From assembly GCF_949298305.1 (NCBI RefSeq), contig NZ_CASFWU010000029.1:1-42092 (forward strand): a DNA stretch of 42,092 bases, written 5' to 3'. Under the pieces are notes generated by a model. It saw only the letters and a list, made by a program, of their open reading frames with translations. It made no database searches and was not told the DNA's origin. Each line of letters opens with the position of its first letter. Within the stretch, counting starts at the first letter, position 1. The position numbers and the translations under genes are program-made. Source of the stretch: an uncultured Bacteroides sp. (GTDB lineage Bacteria > Bacteroidota > Bacteroidia > Bacteroidales > Bacteroidaceae). Of the stretch, positions 25,449 through 35,288 are shown one piece after another.

Positions 25449-25721
25449 CGGACAATGCCTGCACCGTGGCCTTCCTCCTCATCCGGAAAAGCGTTTTCAG
25501 ACATCTATTTCGGACCGTTTGCCAAATTCCCGTGTCAGCAAAATGCTCCTTATTCCGACTTTTTGCAACCATTTTACGCCATAACCACACACGGCGCATC
25601 CATCCATTCCAACCGAAAGAGTGTTCAAAATGCTTCAGGAGAACCTCGTTTTCCCCGTATGACCGCTCAAAAGAGAGCGAAAAATCAGCCTCTCCGTATG
25701 TGGTCTTTCGACCGAAAAGTG

Positions 25722-25729
25722 TACTTTTG
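25722..25729 (+). promoter_or_regulatory. -7 box upstream of the AddA-like gene
   Basis: TACTTTTG matches TAnnTTTG, 26 bp before the start codon. No clear -33 box is seen. Confidence 0.4.
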
Positions 25730-25755
25730 TAGGGTTAACTCATGCTGCAAATTAC

Positions 25756-28700
25756 ATGGAATTATTAGTATATAAGGCTTCCGCCGGCTCGGGCAAGACG
25801 TTTACACTGGCAGTGGAATACATCAGGCACCTGATAATCAATCCTTACGCATACCGGCAGATACTGGCGGTGACCTTCACCAATAAGGCAACCACCGAGA
25901 TGAAGGAGCGCATCCTGCAACAGCTATACGGCATCTGGCAGGGTGACCCGGCATCGGACGCCTATCTGCAACAAATCAAAGCCAAACTGGCTCAGGAAAA
26001 CAAGCCCTATACCGACAACGAACTGCGCCACAGGGCGGGAATGGCCCTGCAATACATGCTGCACGACTACAGCCGCTTCCGCGTAGAGACCATCGACTCG
26101 TTCTTCCAGTCGGTGATGCGCAACCTGGCCCGCGAGCTGGAGCTCAGCCCCAACCTGAACATCGAGCTGGACAACACACAGATACTGGACGAAGCGGTAG
26201 ACAGCCTCATAGAAAAGCTGACGCCTACCTCGCCCGTCCTGGCGTGGCTGCTGGACTACATCTACGAGCGCATTGCCGACGACAAACGCTGGAATGTGTC
26301 CAACGAGGTGAAGAGCTTCGGCAGGAACATCTTCGACGAAGGCTACATCGAACGCGGCGGGAAGCTGCGGCTGAAGCTGCGCGACCCCGAGGTGGTCAGG
26401 CTCTACCGCGAAGTGCTGCGCGAGATGGAGGCCGAGGCCCTGGAGCAGATGAAAGGATTCTACGACCAGTTTGAGGGCGAACTGGAGGTCCACAACCTTG
26501 CGGCGGACGACCTGAAGAACGGTTCACGCGGCATAGGCAGCTACTTCCGTAAGCTGCGCGACGGCAAACTGAGCGACAAGGACGTGCTGAACGCAACCTT
26601 GCAGAACAGCCTGAACAGTGCCGCAAACTGGGCTGCCAAGACCTCGGCACGAAGAGAAGACATCCTCCGGCTGGCCGAGAACAGCCTGCTGCCTCTGCTG
26701 CGCGACGCCGAAGCGCTGCGCCCCCTGAAGAACCGCACCGTGAACAGTTGCCGCCTGTCGTTGCAGCACCTCAACAAGTTGCAGCTGCTCAACCACATTG
26801 ATGAGGAAGTGCGCACCCAGAACAGGGAGCACAACCGTTTTCTGCTGTCCGACACCAACGCCCTGCTACATAAGCTGGTGTCCGAAGGCGATTCTTCCTT
26901 TGTGTTCGAGAAGCTGGGAGCCAACATCCGCAACGTGATGATAGACGAGTTTCAGGACACCAGCCGCATGCAGTGGGACAACTTCCGCCTGCTGCTGCTC
27001 GAAGGCCTTTCGCAGGGAGCCGACAGTCTGATTGTAGGAGACGTGAAGCAGTCCATCTACCGCTGGCGCAACGGCGACTGGGGCATCCTGAACAGCCTGG
27101 GCAACCCGACCTCGCCTGCCTTCCCCTTCCCGGTCCGCATCGAGACGCTGAAGGTGAACCGACGCAGCGAAAGCCGCATCATCAGCTTCAACAACCGCTT
27201 CTTCACCGAAGCCGTAAACTGGCTGAACGCCCAGCACCTGGAAGAACTGAAGGAAGAATGCTATCCGCTTAAACATGCCTATGCCGACGTGGTGCAGGAG
27301 TCGCCCAAAGCCGAAACGAGGGGTTATGTCAAAGCCCGCTTCCTGGAGCCCGACGAGGAACAAAGCTACACCGACGTGACGCTGGCCGCCTTGGGCGACG
27401 AGGTGGCACGGTTGCTCGAAGCCGGTGTCCGGCTGAACGACATCACCATCCTGGTACGCAAGAACAAGAACATTCCTCCCATTGCCGACTACTTCGACAA
27501 AGAACTCCACCTGCCCGTAGTCTCCGACGAGGCCTTCCGGCTGGATGCCTCGCAGGCCGTCTGTATGCTGATGGATGCCCTGCGCTACCTGTGCGACCCC
27601 GAAGAGCAGATTGCCCGTGCCTCGCTGATATTGGACTACCAACTCTCGGTATGCAGCTATCAAGGCGGGTGGGACAATCTGCTGGCAGGAGAGATGTCAG
27701 GCGAACTGCCCGAAGCTTTCATCACCCGACAGGAGGAGCTGCGCCTGATGCCCCTCTACGAACTGCTGGAAGAATTGTTCGGCATCTTCGGCATGAACCG
27801 CATTGAAAAGCAGGAAGCCTATCTGTTCTCCTTCTTCGATGCCGTGACCGAATACCTGCAAGACCACTCTTCCGAACTCGGCGGCTTCATCCGATATTGG
27901 GATGAGACACTCTGCTCCAAGACCATCCCCAGCGGAGAAATGGAAGGCATACGCATCTTCTCCATCCATAAATCTAAAGGACTGGAGTTCCACACAGTAC
28001 TGATTCCCTTCTGCGACTGGAAAATGGAAAACGAAACCAATAACCAGCTTGTCTGGTGTACGGCCTCGGAAGCACCCTACAACATGCTGGACCTCGTGCC
28101 CGTCAATTATTCGGCCACGATGGCCGAGTCCGTCTACCGGCAGGACTACCTGCAGGAGAGACTCCAGCTCTGGGTGGACAACCTGAACCTGCTCTACGTG
28201 GCCTTCACACGGGCAGGCAAGAACCTCGTAATCTGGAGCAAGAAGAACCAGAAAGGAACGGTGGCCGAACTGCTGTCCCGCTCGCTGCCCCTCATAGCCG
28301 CCGCGGGCGAAGGGACATGGGACGAGGAGGAGGCCGTCTACGAAAGCGGTACGCTCTGTCCCTCGGCCGACAAGAAGGAGGAAGACAGCCAATCCGTCAC
28401 CAACCTGCTGGCACGGAAGCCGCAGAAACGTCCCGTGAGCATGGAGAGCATGAGACATGACATCGAGTTCCGGCAGTCCAACCGCTCGGCCGACTTCATT
28501 GCGGGCGTTGGTGAAGAAGAGTCGGCCCATCGGTTCATCAACCGCGGACGCCTGCTCCACACGCTTTTCTCTGCCATCGGGACGGAAGCGGACATTGACG
28601 AGGCTATCAGCCGCCTGGTGTTCGAGGGAGTGATAGACAGCCTGGAGAACGAAAGGGAAATCCGTGCACTGACCCGCCGCGCTTTCTCGCTTCCGCAGGT

Positions 28701-28977
28701 GAAGGACTGGTACTCGGGCAGTTGGGAACTGTTCAACGAGCGAGACATCGTCTGGTTGGAAAACGGCGAACTGAAGAACCGCCGGCCCGACCGCGTGATG
28801 AAGCGCGGCGACAAGCTGGTGGTGGTGGATTTCAAGTTCGGCAAGCCTAACAAAAAGTACAATCGTCAGGTAAAAGAATACATGCAACTGCTGGCCCGCA
28901 TGGACCATGCCGCCGGAGACATCAGCGGCTATCTGTGGTATGTAGACGAAGAAACCATCGAGCAGGTACAGCCTTGA
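25756..28977 (+). CDS. addA: AddA-like UvrD-type helicase/nuclease
   Basis: This 1073-residue protein is a superfamily 1 helicase with Walker A ASAGSGKT (8-15), motif II DEFQDTS (397-403), motif III GDVKQSIYRWRNGD and motif VI-like VAFTRAGKNLVIW. A C-terminal RecB-type nuclease contains RRPDRVM and VVDFKFG (D1025, K1027). It fits the Bacteroidetes AddA form that, with AddB, resects double-strand breaks for RecA loading in the cytosol. The AddB-like gene follows after 46 bp, supporting a two-gene operon. RecB of RecBCD is the alternative, but no RecC or RecD is nearby. Confidence 0.9.
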   Translation: MELLVYKASAGSGKTFTLAVEYIRHLIINPYAYRQILAVTFTNKATTEMKERILQQLYGIWQGDPASDAYLQQIKAKLAQENKPYTDNELRHRAGMALQYMLHDYSRFRVETIDSFFQSVMRNLARELELSPNLNIELDNTQILDEAVDSLIEKLTPTSPVLAWLLDYIYERIADDKRWNVSNEVKSFGRNIFDEGYIERGGKLRLKLRDPEVVRLYREVLREMEAEALEQMKGFYDQFEGELEVHNLAADDLKNGSRGIGSYFRKLRDGKLSDKDVLNATLQNSLNSAANWAAKTSARREDILRLAENSLLPLLRDAEALRPLKNRTVNSCRLSLQHLNKLQLLNHIDEEVRTQNREHNRFLLSDTNALLHKLVSEGDSSFVFEKLGANIRNVMIDEFQDTSRMQWDNFRLLLLEGLSQGADSLIVGDVKQSIYRWRNGDWGILNSLGNPTSPAFPFPVRIETLKVNRRSESRIISFNNRFFTEAVNWLNAQHLEELKEECYPLKHAYADVVQESPKAETRGYVKARFLEPDEEQSYTDVTLAALGDEVARLLEAGVRLNDITILVRKNKNIPPIADYFDKELHLPVVSDEAFRLDASQAVCMLMDALRYLCDPEEQIARASLILDYQLSVCSYQGGWDNLLAGEMSGELPEAFITRQEELRLMPLYELLEELFGIFGMNRIEKQEAYLFSFFDAVTEYLQDHSSELGGFIRYWDETLCSKTIPSGEMEGIRIFSIHKSKGLEFHTVLIPFCDWKMENETNNQLVWCTASEAPYNMLDLVPVNYSATMAESVYRQDYLQERLQLWVDNLNLLYVAFTRAGKNLVIWSKKNQKGTVAELLSRSLPLIAAAGEGTWDEEEAVYESGTLCPSADKKEEDSQSVTNLLARKPQKRPVSMESMRHDIEFRQSNRSADFIAGVGEEESAHRFINRGRLLHTLFSAIGTEADIDEAISRLVFEGVIDSLENEREIRALTRRAFSLPQVKDWYSGSWELFNERDIVWLENGELKNRRPDRVMKRGDKLVVVDFKFGKPNKKYNRQVKEYMQLLARMDHAAGDISGYLWYVDEETIEQVQP

Positions 28978-29023
28978 ATATGAAGACAGACATTAACTCA
29001 AAAGTAAGTACTGACAATACAAT

Positions 29024-31915
29024 ATGGATACATTTCTCCAACAGGTCGCCCGCGACCTCTACTCCAAGATAGGCGACGAACTGGCCTATACGGCGGTCGT
29101 CTTCCCCAACAAGCGTGCCGGCTTGTTCTTCAACGAATCCCTCGCTGCCGAGTCGGACCGTCCGCTGTGGGCACCCGCCTACGTCAGCATCAGCGAGCTT
29201 TTCCGTGAACTTTCGCCCTATCAGCCCGGCGACCCCATCCGTCTCGTTTGCGAGCTCTACAAGGTCTTCCGCGAAGAGACCCGCAGCGACGAGACACTGG
29301 ACGACTTCTACTTCTGGGGCGAACTGCTCATCGGCGACTTTGACGACGTGGACAAGAATCTGGTTGATGCGGACAAGCTGTTTGCCAACCTGCAGGACCT
29401 GAAAAACATCATGGACGACTACGACTTTCTGGACAAGGAGCAGGAAGAAGCCATCCGCCAGTTCTTCCAGAACTTCTCCATCGACAAGCGCACCGCACTG
29501 AAGGAACGCTTCATCTCACTGTGGGACAAGCTGGGGGTCATCTACCACCGTTACCGCGACAACCTTTCAAGGCTGGGCATCGCCTACGAGGGCATGATGT
29601 ACCGCGACGTCATGGAGCGACTGGACATCTCCGCCCTGCCCTACAAGCACTATGTGTTTGTGGGCTTCAACGTGCTCAACAAGGTGGAGACCGCCTTCTT
29701 CCGCCTTCTGCAAGATGCGGGCAAGGCTCTCTTCTACTGGGATTACGACCTCTTCTACACCCGTCTGCCCCACGAACAGCAACCTCCCTATACCCACGAG
29801 GCGGGCGAATTTATCCTCCGTAACCTGAAGCTGTTCCCCAACCAGTTGCCCGAATCGGCTTTCGACGTGATGCGCAAGCCCAAACAGGTGCGCTTCATCT
29901 CGGCTCCTACCGAAAACGCACAGGCACGCTACCTGCCAGAGTGGGTACGGTCGGTGATGAAAGGAGACACTGCTGCAAGCCGTGAAAAGGAGAACGCCGT
30001 GGTACTTTGCAACGAATCGCTTCTACTACCCGTACTCCACTCCATTCCCCCAGAGGTGAAGAACGTCAACGTCACGATGGGGTTCCCCCTCTCCCAGACT
30101 CCTGCCTACAGCTTCATCAGCGTACTGATGGAGCTCCAGACTACGGGCTACCAGTCGCAGACGGGACGTTTCCTTTACGACAATGTGCTCAGTGTATTGA
30201 GACATCCCTATATCCGCCGATTATCCGCTGCCGCGGAACTGTTGGAAAACAGTCTGATACAAAACAACCGTTTCTACCCTTATCCGTCGGAGCTGAAGGC
30301 TGATGCCTTGCTCGAATACATATTTACTCCACAGGAGGGAATCCGGCAACTGTGTACCTACCTGTCCGGCATCCTGCGCGAAGCAGCGGCAATCTATCGA
30401 GGAACGGACGAAACGAAAGACATCTACAGCCAACTCTATCGTGAAGCGCTGTTCAAGAGCTACACAATGATAAACCGTCTGCTCACCCTGATAGAAAGCG
30501 GCGAGCTGACCTTACGTACAGACACGCTGAAGCGGTTGCTGGACAGGTTGATGACGGCAGCCAATATTCCTTTCCACGGCGAACCGGCCATCGGTATGCA
30601 AGTGATGGGAGTACTGGAGACCCGTAATTTGGACTTCCGCAATCTGCTGATACTCTCATTGAACGAAGGACAACTGCCCAAAGCTGGCGGAGAATCGTCC
30701 TTCATCCCCTACAATCTGCGCAAGGCTTTCGGCATGACCACCATCGAGCACAAGAATTCCGTTTACGCCTATTACTTCTACCGCCTCATTCAGCGGGCGG
30801 AAAACGTTACACTGCTCTATAATACCGCCACCGAAGGGTTGAACCGCGGTGAAATGTCTCGCTTCATGCTTCAGTTTTTGGTGGAATCGCCCCACGACAT
30901 TGTGCGTGAATACCTGGAAGCGGGACAGTCGCCCCAGCAACGGCGGGCCATCCGAATTGAGAAAACCGAAGAGGTGGTGGAGCGCATGTGCCGCACCTAC
31001 GACACCTGCCTGCATCCCAAAGCCCTCTTCTCGCCCTCGGCGCTCAACACCTACCTTGACTGCCGACTGAAATTCTATTTCCGTTACATAGCCGGATTGA
31101 AGACTCCCGACGAGGTTAGTGCGGAGATTGACTCGGCTCTTTTCGGTACCCTCTTCCACCGCTCGGCCGAACAGGTTTATCTGGAGCTTACCGCACACGG
31201 AAAGGACATCGGAAAAAAGGAACTGGAAGAATTGCTGAAGGATAAAGTAAAACTTCAGTCATACGTAGATAACTCATTCAAAGAGATATTCTTCCATGCA
31301 CAGAAAGATGAACGTCCCGAATATAACGGCACCCAGCTGATACATGCCAAGGTAATCGCCTCGTACCTGCAACAGCTTTTACGAAACGACCTGCAATATG
31401 CTCCTTTCCGCATGGAAGGAATGGAACAGTCCGTGTCCGAAGTGATGGAGATTGATACCCCGCAAGGCAGATTGACCGTTCGTATAGGCGGCACTATCGA
31501 CCGCATGGATGTCAAAGGAGAAACTTTGCGCATTGTTGATTACAAGACTGGAGGGATGCCCAAAACTCCTGAAAACATCGGCCAGCTGTTCATTCCCGCC
31601 GAGAATCGTCCGGGTTATATTTTCCAGACCTTTCTCTACGCCGCCATCGTATGCCGCAAGCAGCCGTTGAAAGTGGCTCCTTCCCTGCTCTACATCCATC
31701 GGGCGGCATCGGAAAGCTATTCGCCGGTCATCGAAATGGGACCTGTCCGCCAGCCCAAGACGCCGGTCAACAACTTTGCGTTCTACGAAGACGACTTCAG
31801 GGAGCGTTTGCAGGCGTTGCTGAAAGAAATCTTTGACCCCGCCGAACCTTTCAGCCAGACGGAGCACGAGAAACTGTGCGACTACTGCGACTACCGCAGG
31901 CTGTGCAAACGCTGA
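29024..31915 (+). CDS. addB: AddB-like PD-(D/E)XK nuclease with 4Fe-4S cysteines
   Basis: This 963-residue partner of AddA starts with an inactive helicase-like part (TAVVFPNKRAGLFF replaces a Walker A, as in AddB) and ends with a nuclease domain. The iron-sulphur cluster cysteines typical of AddB are all visible: C680 (YLDCRLKFYF), then C952, C955 and C961 (LCDYCDYRRLCKR). The catalytic D839 and K841 are in VDYKTGG. AddB nicks the strand opposite AddA during end resection. Length is somewhat below the Bacillus form, as usual in Bacteroidetes. It ends 16 bp from the convergent trmN6. Confidence 0.9.
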   Translation: MDTFLQQVARDLYSKIGDELAYTAVVFPNKRAGLFFNESLAAESDRPLWAPAYVSISELFRELSPYQPGDPIRLVCELYKVFREETRSDETLDDFYFWGELLIGDFDDVDKNLVDADKLFANLQDLKNIMDDYDFLDKEQEEAIRQFFQNFSIDKRTALKERFISLWDKLGVIYHRYRDNLSRLGIAYEGMMYRDVMERLDISALPYKHYVFVGFNVLNKVETAFFRLLQDAGKALFYWDYDLFYTRLPHEQQPPYTHEAGEFILRNLKLFPNQLPESAFDVMRKPKQVRFISAPTENAQARYLPEWVRSVMKGDTAASREKENAVVLCNESLLLPVLHSIPPEVKNVNVTMGFPLSQTPAYSFISVLMELQTTGYQSQTGRFLYDNVLSVLRHPYIRRLSAAAELLENSLIQNNRFYPYPSELKADALLEYIFTPQEGIRQLCTYLSGILREAAAIYRGTDETKDIYSQLYREALFKSYTMINRLLTLIESGELTLRTDTLKRLLDRLMTAANIPFHGEPAIGMQVMGVLETRNLDFRNLLILSLNEGQLPKAGGESSFIPYNLRKAFGMTTIEHKNSVYAYYFYRLIQRAENVTLLYNTATEGLNRGEMSRFMLQFLVESPHDIVREYLEAGQSPQQRRAIRIEKTEEVVERMCRTYDTCLHPKALFSPSALNTYLDCRLKFYFRYIAGLKTPDEVSAEIDSALFGTLFHRSAEQVYLELTAHGKDIGKKELEELLKDKVKLQSYVDNSFKEIFFHAQKDERPEYNGTQLIHAKVIASYLQQLLRNDLQYAPFRMEGMEQSVSEVMEIDTPQGRLTVRIGGTIDRMDVKGETLRIVDYKTGGMPKTPENIGQLFIPAENRPGYIFQTFLYAAIVCRKQPLKVAPSLLYIHRAASESYSPVIEMGPVRQPKTPVNNFAFYEDDFRERLQALLKEIFDPAEPFSQTEHEKLCDYCDYRRLCKR

Positions 31916-31931
31916 GACAGAAACGGAGAGG

Positions 31932-32642
31932 CTACATGTTGAGGTAGAAACCGGAAGTCAGGGCGATGTATTCGGGCGAATACCGGGCCGCAGACGACTC
32001 AATGTACAGGTCGTCCGCCAGGCAATCTTTATCCTCCAGCCCGAATGCCAGCAGCACCCTGCGGCGGGGCTTTCCGGGTTTGGTATAGACATTCAGTTGT
32101 CTGCACGGATACATTCCATGCTCCCATGCGGCATCGGTTACCATTTTCTCCACCTCCGCGGGGATGATAACGCAAATGAGCCCTCCCTCTTGCAACGAGA
32201 CAGCAGAACGGCGGAAAAGCAAGTCATAATTCAATCCGCCGGTTGAGTGTCTGGCCTGACTCCGTTCTTTGTCCGGGCACTTCAACGCGTCTACGAAATA
32301 AGGCGGATTGGAGACAATCAAATCAAATTGCTCCTTTGCCGCATATTCCCTGAAGTTACCACACACCACTTCTATCCGATCCGCCCAAGGAGAGCGGGCC
32401 ACATTCTCCCGCGCTTGCGTTGCCGCCTCCTCGTCTATCTCGACGGCTACAATCCGGGCATCGGTTGTGCGCTGTGCCATTTGCAAGGCTATAAGCCCCG
32501 TACCGGTGCCCACATCCAATATTCGTTTGCGCCCTTCTACAGGCGCCCATGCCCCCAAAAGCACCCCGTCTGTGCCCACTTTCATGGCGCATCGGTCATG
32601 CCATACGGTAAATTGTTTAAACTGAAAATAAGGGTTCGACAT
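31932..32642 (-). CDS. trmN6: tRNA1(Val) (adenine37-N6)-methyltransferase
   Basis: This 236-residue SAM-dependent methyltransferase of the YfiC/TrmN6 family methylates A37 next to the anticodon of tRNA-Val. The SAM-binding motif DVGTGTG is at 43-49, acidic loop VEIDEEA at 67-73 and the adenine-N6 motif NPPYF at 112-116. N-terminal FKQFTVWHDRCAMKVGTDGVLLG is characteristic of the family. Length is normal. It is a single gene divergent from lon. Confidence 0.93.
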   Translation of the reverse strand: MSNPYFQFKQFTVWHDRCAMKVGTDGVLLGAWAPVEGRKRILDVGTGTGLIALQMAQRTTDARIVAVEIDEEAATQARENVARSPWADRIEVVCGNFREYAAKEQFDLIVSNPPYFVDALKCPDKERSQARHSTGGLNYDLLFRRSAVSLQEGGLICVIIPAEVEKMVTDAAWEHGMYPCRQLNVYTKPGKPRRRVLLAFGLEDKDCLADDLYIESSAARYSPEYIALTSGFYLNM

Positions 32643-32664
32643 ATTTATCTTCGTTAATCGGGCT

Positions 32665-32672
32665 CAAAAATA
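32665..32672 (-). promoter_or_regulatory. -7 box upstream of trmN6
   Basis: The minus strand reads TATTTTTG, matching TAnnTTTG, 22 bp before the trmN6 start. Confidence 0.4.
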
Positions 32673-32757
32673 GTCAAAGCCCGGCTAACCTCCTCCATTT
32701 TGGTACTGTTTTTGTCTTTTTAAAGGAAACGAACGCCAATTTAATGGAAGAAATAGC

Positions 32758-32765
32758 TAACTTTG
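32758..32765 (+). promoter_or_regulatory. -7 box upstream of lon
   Basis: TAACTTTG is an exact TAnnTTTG match, 48 bp before the lon start. The -33 region shows no TTTG. Confidence 0.45.
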
Positions 32766-32813
32766 CAGGCGCTCTATTGCCCTGCCAATATGACATAAAT
32801 TAATAAGAACGAA

Positions 32814-35288
32814 ATGAAGAAAAGAAAATACCTGAGTGAGATAGAAGATAGAAGCGGAAACGGTTTTTCCGTCATTGCCGATTTTGAGGGGAATGAGGAA
32901 CAACTGATGGATATTGACGTGGATGATATAGTGCCCATATTGCCTCTGCGCAACATGGTGCTGTTTCCGGGAGTGTTTATGCCCGTATCCGTGGGTAGGA
33001 AAAGCTCTCTGAAACTGGTGCGTGAGGCCGAGAAGAAGGGAACTTTTATCGGAGTAGTCTGCCAAAAGGTGGCCGAAACCGAATCTCCCCAGTTTGAAGA
33101 CCTGCATACCATCGGAACCGTTGCAAAAATTGTGCGCGTCCTCGAAATGCCAGACCAGACAACCACCGTCATTTTACAGGGTTCCAAACGGATAGAGCTA
33201 AAGGAAATCATTGAAACAGCCCCCTATCTGAGAGGCCGTATCGCCACGCTTGACGAAGAATTGCCCGATAAGAACGACAAGGAGTTCCATGCGCTGGTAG
33301 AAGCAGTCAAGGATCTGACTGTAAGATACATCCGGACCTCAGACATGTTTCCGCAGGATTCCGCCTTCGCCATCAAGAATATCAATAACCCGATGTTCTT
33401 GATAGACTTTATCTGTACCAATCTTCCCTTGAAAAAGGATGAAAAGATAGAATTGCTCCGCATTGACTCGCTCCGTGCCCGTACCTACCGCCTGCTTGAG
33501 ATTCTGAACCGAGAAGTACAGTTGGCAGAAATCAAGGAGTCTATCCAAATGCGTGCCCGTGAAGACATCGACCAACAACAGCGCGAATATTTCCTGCAAC
33601 AACAGATAAAGACCATTCAGGACGAACTGGGAGGCAGCGGACAGGAACAGGAAATAGAAGAAATGCGCAAAAAGGCGGAAAGCATCAAGTGGAGCGCCGA
33701 AGTGAAAGAGGTTTTTCTGAAAGAAGTGGACAAACTGGAGCGTACACATCCCCAGTCGCCCGATTATAGTGTGCAGTTGAACTATTTGCAGACGATGCTC
33801 AGTCTTCCGTGGGGCATCTATACCACGGACAACCTGAATCTGACCAACGCAGAAAAAGCCTTAAACAAGGACCATTACGGTTTGGAAAAGGTTAAGGAAC
33901 GCATTTTGGAACACCTGGCCGTCCTGAAGTTGAAGGGTGACATGAAATCTCCCATCATCTGCCTCTATGGCCCTCCGGGAGTAGGAAAAACCTCGCTGGG
34001 ACGCTCCATTGCCGCTGCGCTGAAGCGGAAATACATCCGTATGTCGTTGGGTGGCGTGCACGATGAAGCCGAAATACGCGGACATCGCAAGACATACATC
34101 GGAGCCATGCCGGGACGTATCATCAAAAGCCTGATAAAGGCCGGTTCTTCCAATCCGGTGTTTATCCTGGACGAAATAGACAAAGTGAGTGCCGACCGCC
34201 AGGGAGATCCCTCATCGGCTTTGTTGGAAGTGCTCGATCCGGAGCAGAACACCACTTTCCACGACAATTTTCTGGATGTGGATTACGACCTGTCGAAAGT
34301 GATGTTCATAGCTACGGCCAACAACCTCAACACCATACCCGAACCTCTGCTCGACCGTATGGAGCTGATTGAAGTGAGCGGCTACATTACCGAAGAAAAG
34401 ATTGAGATTGCCCGCCGCCACTTGGTTCCGAAGGAACTGGAGGCCAATGGCATGAAGAAGAACGACATCAAGATACCCAAGAATACGCTGGAAGCCATCA
34501 TTGAATCCTATACCCGCGAAAGCGGCGTACGCGAACTGGAGAAAAAGATAGGTAAAATCCTGCGTAAGTCGGCACGTCAGTATGCTACCGACGGCTACTT
34601 TGCAAAGACGGAAATCAAGCCTTCCGACTTATATGAGTTTCTCGGAGCCCCTGAATATACACGCGATAAGTATCAAGGAAATGAATACGCAGGCGTCGTC
34701 ACAGGTTTGGCATGGACAGCCGTTGGCGGAGAAATTCTCTTTGTAGAAACCAGCCTGAGTCGTGGCAAGGGCGGACGTCTGACGCTGACAGGCAACTTGG
34801 GTGACGTAATGAAGGAATCGGCAATGCTGGCACTTGAATACATCAAGGCCCACTCCTCGCTCCTGCAATTGGATGAAGAAATTTTCGACAATTGGAATAT
34901 ACATATTCACGTGCCCGAAGGCGCCATCCCCAAGGACGGACCGTCGGCCGGTATTACCATGGCTACTTCTTTGGCGTCAGCTCTCACTCAGCGCAAAGTC
35001 AAGGCCAACCTGGCTATGACAGGCGAAATCACCCTGCGCGGCAAGGTACTTCCCGTTGGCGGCATCAAGGAAAAGATACTGGCTGCCAAGCGCGCAGGTA
35101 TCAAAGAAATCATCTTGAGCGAAGAAAACCGCAAGAATATAGAAGAAATACAGGAGATTTACCTGAAAGGGCTGACTTTCCACTACGTGAAAGATATAAA
35201 AGAGGTGTTTGCCATTGCGCTGACTGACGAAAAGGTAGCCGATGCCATTGACCTGTCCGTTAAAAAAGAAAAGACAGAAGCGGAATGA
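32814..35288 (+). CDS. lon: ATP-dependent protease Lon
   Basis: This 824-residue serine protease degrades damaged and regulatory proteins in the cytosol. An N-terminal LON substrate-binding domain (about 40-240) leads to a AAA+ module with Walker A GPPGVGKT (386-393) and Walker B FILDEIDK, then the protease domain with the catalytic dyad S711 (KDGPSAGI) and K754 (GGIKEKILAAKRAGI), 43 residues apart as in E. coli Lon. Length is normal. Its last four bases (ATGA) overlap the start of tgt, so lon heads the lon-tgt-lptG operon. Confidence 0.98.
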   Translation: MKKRKYLSEIEDRSGNGFSVIADFEGNEEQLMDIDVDDIVPILPLRNMVLFPGVFMPVSVGRKSSLKLVREAEKKGTFIGVVCQKVAETESPQFEDLHTIGTVAKIVRVLEMPDQTTTVILQGSKRIELKEIIETAPYLRGRIATLDEELPDKNDKEFHALVEAVKDLTVRYIRTSDMFPQDSAFAIKNINNPMFLIDFICTNLPLKKDEKIELLRIDSLRARTYRLLEILNREVQLAEIKESIQMRAREDIDQQQREYFLQQQIKTIQDELGGSGQEQEIEEMRKKAESIKWSAEVKEVFLKEVDKLERTHPQSPDYSVQLNYLQTMLSLPWGIYTTDNLNLTNAEKALNKDHYGLEKVKERILEHLAVLKLKGDMKSPIICLYGPPGVGKTSLGRSIAAALKRKYIRMSLGGVHDEAEIRGHRKTYIGAMPGRIIKSLIKAGSSNPVFILDEIDKVSADRQGDPSSALLEVLDPEQNTTFHDNFLDVDYDLSKVMFIATANNLNTIPEPLLDRMELIEVSGYITEEKIEIARRHLVPKELEANGMKKNDIKIPKNTLEAIIESYTRESGVRELEKKIGKILRKSARQYATDGYFAKTEIKPSDLYEFLGAPEYTRDKYQGNEYAGVVTGLAWTAVGGEILFVETSLSRGKGGRLTLTGNLGDVMKESAMLALEYIKAHSSLLQLDEEIFDNWNIHIHVPEGAIPKDGPSAGITMATSLASALTQRKVKANLAMTGEITLRGKVLPVGGIKEKILAAKRAGIKEIILSEENRKNIEEIQEIYLKGLTFHYVKDIKEVFAIALTDEKVADAIDLSVKKEKTEAE

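Larger units (their letters stand above)
24958..25755. other. About 800-bp intergenic region without a supported gene
   Basis: Short ORFs on both strands have no recognisable domains and overlap one another, so no gene is called. The region is more AT-rich than the flanking genes and contains a 22-bp array near 25339-25448. The remainder shows no clear RNA gene, palindrome or IS end. Confidence 0.6.

Noticed and set aside
24958..25755. ORFs of 93-139 codons in the gap before addA
   Set aside because: They overlap in several frames, have arginine- and cysteine-rich, motif-free products and partly translate the 22-bp array.
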